Assembly: GCF_006517815.1 (NCBI RefSeq)
Contig: NZ_CP041198.1
Location: 124,001-188,000 of the forward strand
Source: Pseudarthrobacter sp. NIBRBAC000502770
GTDB lineage: Bacteria; Actinomycetota; Actinomycetes; Actinomycetales; Micrococcaceae
Direction: 5' to 3'
DNA: 64,000 nt
The translations under genes and the position numbers were made by a program. The notes below the pieces were generated by a model, which was given only the letters and a program-made list of their open reading frames with translations, searched no databases and was not told where the DNA came from. Positions 37,509 to 45,094 of this stretch are shown here, one piece after another (the first letter of the stretch is position 1; every line of letters starts with the position of its first letter).

Positions 37509-40500
37509 TTAGCCCCGCAGGCAGGCGCGGTACTCGGCCATGGCCTGGCCGTAGTTCGCCTGGCCCTCAAGGTCCGCGGGCCGTGTCGGCTTGACCGGCG
37601 GGACGCAGACCGGCTGCGACGGAGTGTCGGCCCCCACCAGCACTGCCACCTTCACCACGGTGCCGGATTCGACGGCGGTGAGCACCAGGGTGCCCGTCCC
37701 CGCTGCAGCGCCGGCCGGCACGGCAAGGTTCACGGCGGCGGCCCCGGCGGCGACCGGGACCGTACCCAGCGGGGTGACCTTTCCGGCGGCGTCGGTGAAC
37801 GAAACTTCCAGGGCCGTGTTCACCGGGCTGCCCAGCGACGTCAGGTCAAGCTTGGAGACCGTCAACGTGATGGGCTCTCCCGGCTTGACCTCAGCGGCAG
37901 TGGTGTTGGTGACAGCCACCGAACGCCGGGCGAAGTCGGGGGACACCGGGCTGCTCTTCTGGAGGTACCCGATCCAGGCATCCCGGTCCACCAGCCCGGA
38001 ATCGCGGGTGTTGGTGCCCGCGGTGAAGATCCGGAAGTTGTCGCCACCGGTGGCCAGGAAGCTGAACGTGCCCACCCGGTAGGACTTGGCCGGGTCCAGC
38101 AGGTCGCCGTTCACCCGCACTGACGTGATCCGGTCGCCGGCCGGGCGGGCGGCGTCGTAGGTGTAGTTGACGTTCTTTGACAGGCCCAGATGCAGGTAGG
38201 CCCGGCTGGGAACCGTGCCGTCGGCGTTGGTTTGCCACTGCTGTTCGAGCAGCGTCTTGAACTGCGCACCGGTCAGGGACGTGGTCCATAGGTTGTTCAC
38301 GAACGGCAGGACCGCATTGGCCTCGGCGTAGGTGATGGTGCCGTCGGGTGCGTAGTACAGCTCGTTGCGCAGGCCGCCGGGATTGACGACGCCGATCTCC
38401 GCGCCGCCAAGCTCGGCCGGCTGCAGGGAAGAGAGCAGGGAGTCGGCCACCAGGTTGCCCAGGGTGGATTCGCTGCCGCGGTCATCGCGCTTGGCACCAC
38501 CGGTGGCGTCGGTGGTGAACGCCGTGGTGATGTCCTTGGTGACCGAGCCGATGGGCTGGTTGCCAACCACGGACGCGTCCGCAAGGGCCTTCTTGACGAT
38601 GGCGTCGACGGCGGCCACGCGCGGGTAGGCAGCGACCAGGCCGGCGGCGGCGTCAGTGGTGCGCTTGACGTTCCCGGCCTTGTACCCGGTCACCTGCTTG
38701 GTGGCCGTGTCCACGGTCAGCTGGATCTGGCCCACGTTCTCACCGTAGTTGCCGGTCTGCACGATCGGCCGGGTCTTGCCCGCGACGCCCGGCACCGGGG
38801 CGTCCCAGGCGTACTCCTTGTGGGTGTGGCCCGTGAAGATCGCATCCACCTCGGGGGAGGTTTCGGTGACCAGCTTGGCGAAAGGCCCGCCGGCTGCCAC
38901 TTCCTGCTCCAGCGTGGCGCCTTCCACCACCCCCGACCCGGCGCCGTCGTGGTCCTCAACGATGATGACGTCGGCAGCCTTCTCCGCCGTGATCCTGGCG
39001 GCCACCCGGTTGATGGCGTCCACCGGGTCCCCGAAGTCGAGGTCGGCGATGCCGGCGGGAGTCACCAGGGCGGGGACTTCCGGGGTGACGGTGCCGATTA
39101 CTGCCACCTTGATGCCGTTCAGGTCCAGCACCGTGTACTCCGGCAGGACCGGTTCGGTGGTGCCCTTCTTGTAGACGTTCGCACCCAGGTAGGGGAACTT
39201 GGCGTTGGTGCCGCCGGCGATGACGCGGTCGCGCAGGTCCGCCCAGCCGCCGTCGAACTCGTGGTTGCCTGCGGCGGACGCCTTCAGCTCCAAGGCGTTC
39301 AAGACGTCGATGGTGGGCTGGTCCTTGGCGACCGCGGACGCGAACAGCGAGGCGCCGATGTTGTCCCCGGCCGACAGGAATGCCGTGGCACCCGGAGCGG
39401 CTGCGGCGCGGAGCTTCTCGATGGTCCCGGCGACCTGCACGGTGTTGGAATCGATCCTGCCGTGGAAGTCGTTGATGTTCAGGAGGTTCAGGTCAACGGT
39501 GGCAGGGACTGCCGGGAGGTCCAGGCCCACCACCACGGGGTCGTGGTCGCTGGCGCGGAACTGGTTCGGTGCGTAGTAGTCGGTGACGTTGTTGTTGTAG
39601 CGGCTGTACTCCAGCGCCACGGATTCCACCGAGTTGATGTTCCAGATGTCCGCACCGGTGACCACCGCGTTGGCCGCCGGCGAGGCGAGGATGTGGTCCA
39701 GCGAGCCCACCAGTCCGCCGAAGAGGTACGAGTGCTTGGCCGTGCCGTCGGCATTCCTGGCCTTGTCGTCCTGGTTGACATACCCCGCGCCGGTGAGGAC
39801 GTTGATGGGGTCTTCCTTGCCGTACGAGTTGAAATCGCCGATCAGGAACACCTTGTCGGTGCCCTTGTCCTGCTGCAGGGAGTTGGAGAAAGCCAGCAGG
39901 GACTGCGCCTGGGCGGTGCGGGCGAGGTTTGAATTGCCCTGGCCCTTGTCGGTGTCGTCCGGAGTGGCAGCCGAGCCCTTGGATTTGAAGTGGTTCGCAA
40001 TGGCGATGAACTTCTTGTCGTCAGGGGCGCCGACGGGCTTGAAAACCTGGGCCAGCGGCTTGCGGGCGCTGGCGAAGGCGACAGTGTCGTTGTGGATGAT
40101 GGATTCGCCCACCGGCTCGGCGGCGGCCTTCTTGTAGATGAACGCTGTGCGGATCATGTCCTCGTCGGCCAGCGGTGGTGCATTCGCGGGGGTGCGGACG
40201 TAGTCCCAGATGCCCGGGGTGGGGATGTTAAGGGCCTCCACGAGCTTGGCCAGCGCGTCGTCCCTGTCCTTGCCGAACTGGGCGGAGTTCTCCACTTCCA
40301 TCAGGGTGACGACGTCGGCGCCGGACTTGGAGATGGCGGCGACGATTTTGTCCTGCTGGCGTTTGAAGTTCCCGGCATTGGCGGCGCCGCGGACGTTGCA
40401 GCCGCCGCTGACGGTGATGGGGTTGCCTGCGCGGTCGGTGTAGAACTTGCAGCCGGCGACCTGGTCACCGGTGGTGGGGAAGTAGTTCAGCACGTTGAAG

Positions 40501-42038
40501 GACGCGAGCTTCAGGTTGCCGCCCACGGCAGCGGGGGCCTCGGTGCGGGTGGCGCCGAAGCGGGCCGGCTGGACGGTGGCCTTGTTGGCCTCCGTCAGGT
40601 GGGTCAGCGGCTGGAACTTCCAGGAGTTGTTGGCGTAGCCCAGCACCACGTTGGTGGTGAAGCTGACGGGTGAGCCCACCCGGACCGGATCCGCGGTGGT
40701 GAGGTAGGGCAGCACTTCGGCCTTGGTGGTGGCGTCCTTGAGGAAGTTGGTGCTGGACCCGTCGTCGAGCTTGATGCCGCGGGCAGCGTTGTCCGCCACG
40801 ACGGCGGCGTATTCTGCCGAGCCGTAGGGTGCCACGGCGGTTGGCTGTTCCAGCGCGGTGGTGCCGCCGGCCAGGCCGATCTCGCCGGACTGGTTCAGGC
40901 TGTAGTTGTCGCTGACGGTCATGGGGCCCTGGGGTGCCAGCAGCATGCCTTCCAGGGACTCGCGGAAGGCCTCGCCGGCCGGAAGCGTGAAGATGGTGGG
41001 CTTGACCTCGGGTGCGGCCTCGGACAGTTTGGTAAGGCCCGTAGCCGCCGTGACGTTCAGCTGGGTCATTCCGTAGTACTCGGCAACCGTCCCCGTGACC
41101 TGGACGTAGTCTCCGGCCTGGACCGATCCCACCGTGGCGGGCGAGTAGACGAAGATGCCGTCGGACGCGGAGTGGTTGGTGGCGCTCAGGTCACCGCCCG
41201 TGCCGGGGGTCTGGATGTAGTAGCCGTTCAGTCCGCCCGTGGGAAAGGCCGCGGTGACCTTGCCCTTGGTGGTGACGGCGGCTCCGGCCAGCGGGCTTTC
41301 GGCACCGGTGCCCTGGATCTCGGCAATGGTTTTGCCGACCGGGCCGGGGACAGGTGTGGGGTCTGGGGTGGGGACCGGTGCGGTACCGCCGGAGGACGTA
41401 GGGGTGATGCCGGCGCTGAGCGTGAAGTCAGCGGCATTGCTGTTGCTGTCCGCGCCACCGGTCCGGTTCAGGCTCTTCACGTCGGTGTTGGAAGCGGGTG
41501 CCGCGGCGGCCTTGGCCTCATACGTGTTGGAGCTGCCGTAGCCCAGGAGATCGGCCACGCCCACGGGCTCCACCACAGACCCGGTGGGAAGTCCGACGGC
41601 GGTGGGCTGCTTGGCGAGCACAATGGTGCCTCCGCTGCCGCCGAAGTTGAGCGCCCCGGCCACGAGGTCCGGTGCGGGCAGGTCTGCGCCATTGGTGCCG
41701 TTGCTCCCGCCCTGCACCAGGTAGTAACCCTTGGCGGGAATGGACCCGGACAACGCGGCGACTCCGCTGGGAGCGGCCGTTCCGGTGGCGGAGCGGTACT
41801 GTACCGACCAGCCGTCCAGGGACATGGGCGCGTCCGAGCTGTTGTACAGTTCCACGAATTTGTTCTTGTACGCGGCGCCGCTGCTGCCGCCGCTCAGGTA
41901 GGCCTCGTTGATGACAACGGGGGATGTGCCGGCCGCGGCTGAGACCTCCGCGGCCGCCGGAACAGCAGCCAGCGGGGCTGCGATGAGCCCCGCTGACAAT
42001 GCTGCGCCGAGCGCTGACTTCCAAGGTGTTTGATGCAT
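37509..42038 (-). CDS. Secreted ExeM/NucH-type nuclease fused to 5'-nucleotidase
   Basis: 1509 residues, exported. A signal peptide (about 1-31) precedes a lamin-tail domain (36-190), a Pro/Thr spacer and an OB-fold (245-330). The endonuclease/exonuclease/phosphatase domain (about 508-842) has LASFNVLNYF, MEVEN (579), GDFN (733) and SDHD (829). Next comes a metallophosphatase domain with INDFHGRID (853), GNHE (922) and GHTH (1069), followed by the 5'-nucleotidase C-terminal domain (about 1160-1350) and an Ig-like end. It would digest extracellular DNA and strip phosphate from the nucleotides, giving nucleosides and Pi. No sortase motif or membrane anchor is seen, so it is probably released. 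Confidence 0.93.
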   Translation of the reverse strand: MHQTPWKSALGAALSAGLIAAPLAAVPAAAEVSAAAGTSPVVINEAYLSGGSSGAAYKNKFVELYNSSDAPMSLDGWSVQYRSATGTAAPSGVAALSGSIPAKGYYLVQGGSNGTNGADLPAPDLVAGALNFGGSGGTIVLAKQPTAVGLPTGSVVEPVGVADLLGYGSSNTYEAKAAAAPASNTDVKSLNRTGGADSNSNAADFTLSAGITPTSSGGTAPVPTPDPTPVPGPVGKTIAEIQGTGAESPLAGAAVTTKGKVTAAFPTGGLNGYYIQTPGTGGDLSATNHSASDGIFVYSPATVGSVQAGDYVQVTGTVAEYYGMTQLNVTAATGLTKLSEAAPEVKPTIFTLPAGEAFRESLEGMLLAPQGPMTVSDNYSLNQSGEIGLAGGTTALEQPTAVAPYGSAEYAAVVADNAARGIKLDDGSSTNFLKDATTKAEVLPYLTTADPVRVGSPVSFTTNVVLGYANNSWKFQPLTHLTEANKATVQPARFGATRTEAPAAVGGNLKLASFNVLNYFPTTGDQVAGCKFYTDRAGNPITVSGGCNVRGAANAGNFKRQQDKIVAAISKSGADVVTLMEVENSAQFGKDRDDALAKLVEALNIPTPGIWDYVRTPANAPPLADEDMIRTAFIYKKAAAEPVGESIIHNDTVAFASARKPLAQVFKPVGAPDDKKFIAIANHFKSKGSAATPDDTDKGQGNSNLARTAQAQSLLAFSNSLQQDKGTDKVFLIGDFNSYGKEDPINVLTGAGYVNQDDKARNADGTAKHSYLFGGLVGSLDHILASPAANAVVTGADIWNINSVESVALEYSRYNNNVTDYYAPNQFRASDHDPVVVGLDLPAVPATVDLNLLNINDFHGRIDSNTVQVAGTIEKLRAAAAPGATAFLSAGDNIGASLFASAVAKDQPTIDVLNALELKASAAGNHEFDGGWADLRDRVIAGGTNAKFPYLGANVYKKGTTEPVLPEYTVLDLNGIKVAVIGTVTPEVPALVTPAGIADLDFGDPVDAINRVAARITAEKAADVIIVEDHDGAGSGVVEGATLEQEVAAGGPFAKLVTETSPEVDAIFTGHTHKEYAWDAPVPGVAGKTRPIVQTGNYGENVGQIQLTVDTATKQVTGYKAGNVKRTTDAAAGLVAAYPRVAAVDAIVKKALADASVVGNQPIGSVTKDITTAFTTDATGGAKRDDRGSESTLGNLVADSLLSSLQPAELGGAEIGVVNPGGLRNELYYAPDGTITYAEANAVLPFVNNLWTTSLTGAQFKTLLEQQWQTNADGTVPSRAYLHLGLSKNVNYTYDAARPAGDRITSVRVNGDLLDPAKSYRVGTFSFLATGGDNFRIFTAGTNTRDSGLVDRDAWIGYLQKSSPVSPDFARRSVAVTNTTAAEVKPGEPITLTVSKLDLTSLGSPVNTALEVSFTDAAGKVTPLGTVPVAAGAAAVNLAVPAGAAAGTGTLVLTAVESGTVVKVAVLVGADTPSQPVCVPPVKPTRPADLEGQANYGQAMAEYRACLRG

Positions 42039-42458
42039 CCGCTCTTACTTTCATTGAGGAGTACCGGGTGGGTGGTCCGGTGGGTGCGTCCATGCTTCAT
42101 GGATCGGACTGGGCAGGATCGTGCCTGGCATGGTGGTTGTCCAGGCACATGACAACAGCACTGAATGAACGCAAGGTTGCTGGCGCGTGCATTCGGTGGG
42201 GCGTTCCCCAGCGGAGCGCCCCACCGTCCGGTCCGGGCTTTTCCCCAAGCCCGTTCCGGAGATGCTGGTGGCGGGAGTGATGCCCGCCGACAACCCGGGG
42301 GTGTGCCGGCAGTCACAAACGATACCCGCCAGTAGCATCCGAATCCTGGTCCGGCAGGGGTTTGTCCAAAGAATTTACGTGCAGGCAACACGGCCGGGCC
42401 GGGGAGCTTAAAGCAAAAAACCCCTGGCGGCCGGTGCCGGCTGCCAGGGGTTCCCTTG
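42039..42458. other. 420-bp gene-free region upstream of the nuclease gene
   Basis: It contains the terminator of tRNA-Ser(TGA) at its right end and the nuclease leader. Two further hairpins are visible: GTGCCTGG (42121-42128) with CCAGGCAC (42141-42148), and GGTGGGGCG (42195-42203) with CGCCCCACC (42217-42225). No gene and no known riboswitch class were recognised. The hairpins may slow or stabilise the nuclease mRNA leader. Confidence 0.6.
42415..42452 (-). terminator. Terminator of tRNA-Ser(TGA)
   Basis: AACCCCTGGC (42419-42428) pairs with GCCAGGGGTT (42443-42452), then six T on the minus strand. It starts 6 bp after the tRNA. Confidence 0.88.
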
Positions 42459-42546
42459 CGGAAGGTAAGAGATTCGAACTCTTGGTACGGGGTTACCGCA
42501 CACTGGTTTTCAAGACCAGCTCCTTCGGCCGCTCGGACAACCTTCC
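42459..42546 (-). tRNA. tRNA-Ser (anticodon TGA)
   Basis: 88-nt class II tRNA: acceptor GGAAGGT/ACCTTCC, anticodon stem CTGGT/ACCAG with loop CTTGAAA, long variable arm, T-loop GTTCGAATC, discriminator G. CCA is not encoded. Confidence 0.97.
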
Positions 42547-42654
42547 TCAGCTAGTAGTGTTTCATAGGCACTTGCCTGCAACAAAACAGGCCCGGGGAAG
42601 CCCCCGGTGCACACTGGATGCAGCCAGGATTTGAGTCAGGAACGGGAGAGGTCC

Positions 42655-43638
42655 ATGAAAGCCGTCTATATATCTGAACCGGGCGGCCCGGAAGTGCTGG
42701 AAGTTCGGGACGTGGACGCCCCGGTTCCCGGCCAGGGCGAAGTGCTGATCGACGTGGTGGCAGCGGGGCTGAACCGGGCCGACGTCCAGCAACGCCGGGG
42801 GTTCTACCCGCCCCCGCCCGGCGCCTCCGAGGTCCCGGGGCTGGAAGTGTCAGGCCGGATCGCCGGCTTTGGACCCGGCGTCAGCAAGCCGTTCTCGCTG
42901 GGGGACAAGGTAGTGGCCCTGCTGGCAGGGGGTGGTTACGCGCAGCAGGTGGCAGTCCCGGCCGAGCAGGTGCTGCGCGTCCCCGAGGGCGTTGACCTCG
43001 TTACGGCCGCGTCGCTGCCGGAAGTGGCGGCAACGGTCTACTCGAACCTCATTATGACGGCGCAGCTGCAGCCGGGCGAGACAGTCCTGATCCACGGGGC
43101 CACGGGCGGGATCGGCACCATGGCCATCCAGCTGGCCAAGGCGTTCGGGGCCAAGGTGGCCACCACGGCCGGAACTGATGAGAAAGTCAGCACCGCCAAA
43201 GCCTTCCTCGGCGCGGACATTGCCATCAACTACAAAGAGGAAGACTTTCCGGAGAGCCTTCGGCGGCAGAACGGCGGCGAGGGGGCGGACGTCATCCTCG
43301 ACGTGGTGGGAGCAAAATACCTCCCGCAGAACGTGGATGCCCTGGCCGACTATGGGCGCCTGGTGGTGATCGGCCTGCAAGGTGGCACCAAGGGCGAGCT
43401 GGACCTTGGGCTGCTGTTGAAGAAGCGGGCGGCCGTGGTGGCCACCGCGCTTCGGCCCAGGCCCGTGGCGGAAAAGGGGGCCATCATGACCGCCGTCCGC
43501 GACGCCGTGTGGCCGCTCGTGGCCGATGGCAGGATCCGCCCGTTGGTTGCCAAGACTTTCCCGCTGGACCAGGTCGCTGCGGCGCACCGCTACTTCGACA
43601 GCGGCGACCATGTGGGCAAGGTCCTCCTGATCCTCTAA
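42655..43638 (+). CDS. NAD(P)H:quinone oxidoreductase, zeta-crystallin type
   Basis: 327 residues of the medium-chain dehydrogenase/reductase family. It lacks the zinc ligands of alcohol dehydrogenases. The NADPH-binding motif HGATGGIGTMAIQLAKAFGAKV is complete, and the GLNRADVQQRRGFYPPPPG and GLEVSGRI segments mark the quinone oxidoreductase (QOR/PIG3-like) branch. It reduces quinones or unsaturated carbonyls in the cytoplasm. ATG 42655 is supported by GGGAGAGG 3 bp upstream; the longer frame starts inside the spacer. The PadR operon begins 117 bp downstream and has its own promoter. Confidence 0.93.
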   Translation: MKAVYISEPGGPEVLEVRDVDAPVPGQGEVLIDVVAAGLNRADVQQRRGFYPPPPGASEVPGLEVSGRIAGFGPGVSKPFSLGDKVVALLAGGGYAQQVAVPAEQVLRVPEGVDLVTAASLPEVAATVYSNLIMTAQLQPGETVLIHGATGGIGTMAIQLAKAFGAKVATTAGTDEKVSTAKAFLGADIAINYKEEDFPESLRRQNGGEGADVILDVVGAKYLPQNVDALADYGRLVVIGLQGGTKGELDLGLLLKKRAAVVATALRPRPVAEKGAIMTAVRDAVWPLVADGRIRPLVAKTFPLDQVAAAHRYFDSGDHVGKVLLIL

Positions 43639-43645
43639 GGAATAC

Positions 43646-43699
43646 ATACCCGGTATTGCGCGAGAGGGTGATCCGGCTTAGGGTTGGTATACGCGGTAT
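43646..43699 (+). promoter_or_regulatory. PadR-operon promoter bracketed by two dyads
   Basis: TTGCGC (43656-43661) and TAGGGT (43679-43684) are 17 bp apart, a plausible -35/-10 pair. The dyad ATAC-N3-GTAT occurs at 43646-43656, touching the -35, and again at 43689-43699, at or just past the start site. Their centres are 43 bp apart, about four turns. This is a good layout for autorepression by PadR. Confidence 0.6.
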
Positions 43700-43754
43700 G
43701 CACGGGTCTTGGGGGCCTGTGCATGCCGGCAATGACTAAGCCCGGGGGAGCACC

Positions 43755-44360
43755 ATGTCGATACGCCACAGCCTCCTCGCCCTGCTGCAGGACCAGCCGC
43801 GTTACGGCTACCAGCTGCGGGTCGAGTTCGAGAACCGCACCGGAGCCACCTGGCCCCTGAACATCGGGCAGGTATACACCACCCTGGACCGGCTGGAACG
43901 CGATGCCCTGGTGGCCAAGGAGGGCGACGACGGTGAGGGCCATGTGGTGTACAGCATCACCCCTGCCGGCAAAGCGGAGGTGCGGAGCTGGTTCGCCGCC
44001 CCCGTGGAGCGGAACAACCCGCCCCGCAACGAGCTCGCCATCAAGCTGGCGCTCGCCGTCACCCTGCCCGGGGTTGATGTGCAGGCCATCATCCAGGCCC
44101 AGCGCGTAGCGTCCATCAGGGCCCTGCAGGACTACACCAAGGCCCGGCGCGACACCGCAGCGAACCAGAAGGCTACGGATACCGCCTGGCTCCTGGTGCT
44201 GGACTCGCTGATCTTCCAGACCGAAGCGGAAGTCCGCTGGCTGGACCTCTGCGAAGCCAGGATGGTCCAGCAGGCGCAGGCCGCCGCTGCGGGACCGGCC
44301 CGGAAGACGTCCAACGGGGCCACGGAAGATGCCCCGCTCAGCGCGGACAGCCGCCGATGA
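43755..44360 (+). CDS. PadR-family transcriptional regulator
   Basis: 201 residues. The winged helix (about 1-80) shows the family pattern SIRHSLLALLQDQPRYGYQLRVEF, INIGQVYTTLDRLERDALV and YSITPAGKAEVRSWF. A C-terminal helical region (about 90-175) is that of the Vir_act_alpha_C group, which dimerises. It is first in an operon with an ABC exporter; its TGA overlaps the ATG of the ATPase gene (ATGA). Such PadR proteins usually repress their own transporter and respond to its substrate, often an antimicrobial. Two matching dyads flank the promoter. Confidence 0.94.
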   Translation: MSIRHSLLALLQDQPRYGYQLRVEFENRTGATWPLNIGQVYTTLDRLERDALVAKEGDDGEGHVVYSITPAGKAEVRSWFAAPVERNNPPRNELAIKLALAVTLPGVDVQAIIQAQRVASIRALQDYTKARRDTAANQKATDTAWLLVLDSLIFQTEAEVRWLDLCEARMVQQAQAAAAGPARKTSNGATEDAPLSADSRR

Positions 44361-45094
44361 GCGTGCCGGGGCCGCAGCAGGTCCTTGAACTCGCCAAGGT
44401 CGGCAGGACCTTCGGGGAAGGGGCGACGGCGGTCGCAGCCCTCCGCGGCGTGGACCTCACCATCTGCGCGGGGGAGTTCGTCGCGGTCATGGGTCCGTCC
44501 GGCTCAGGAAAGTCCTCCCTGCTTGCCGTTGCCGGCGGACTGGACCGGCCGACGTCGGGCGCTGTCTTCGTCGAGTCCACGCCCCTGGCCGGGCTGAACC
44601 TGAACGAACTGGCCCGCCTGCGCCGCCGGGCCGTTGGCTACGTGTTCCAGGACTTCAACCTGGTCCCCACGCTGACTGCCGCGGAAAACGTGGCGCTGCC
44701 TCTGGAACTGGACGGAACATCGGCCCGCAAGGCGCACCGGCAGGCCGCCGATGCGCTCCGGCAGGTAGGCATCCCGGAGCTTGCGGACCGCTTCGTGGAC
44801 CAGATGTCCGGCGGCCAGCAGCAGCGTGTGGCCATCGCCCGTGCGATCGTGGGCAAGCGGCGGCTGATCCTGGCCGACGAGCCCACCGGTGCGCTGGATT
44901 CGACAACGGGCCAGGGGGTCATGGAGGTGCTGCGTGCCAGGGCTGACGCCGGAGCCGCCGTCATGCTCGTCACCCACGAGCCCAGGCACGCCGCCTGGGC
45001 GGACCGGGTGGTTTTCCTGCGCGACGGACGCGTCATTGACCAGGCGGCAGCCATGCACGACCCCACGATGCTCCTTACCCAGGCCGGACTCTGA
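44357..45094 (+). CDS. ABC transporter ATP-binding protein, MacB/LolD-like
   Basis: 245 residues with every catalytic motif. Walker A is GPSGSGKS (46-53), the Q-loop is in VFQDFNLVPTLTAAENV, the signature MSGGQ is at 150-154, Walker B ILADE at 171-175, and the switch His is in LVTHEPRHA. It pairs with the FtsX-type permease encoded next. Start and stop overlap the flanking genes (ATGA with PadR, TGATG with the permease), so the stoichiometry is set by translational coupling. Typical roles are export or membrane extraction of peptide antibiotics. Confidence 0.96.
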   Translation: MSVPGPQQVLELAKVGRTFGEGATAVAALRGVDLTICAGEFVAVMGPSGSGKSSLLAVAGGLDRPTSGAVFVESTPLAGLNLNELARLRRRAVGYVFQDFNLVPTLTAAENVALPLELDGTSARKAHRQAADALRQVGIPELADRFVDQMSGGQQQRVAIARAIVGKRRLILADEPTGALDSTTGQGVMEVLRARADAGAAVMLVTHEPRHAAWADRVVFLRDGRVIDQAAAMHDPTMLLTQAGL

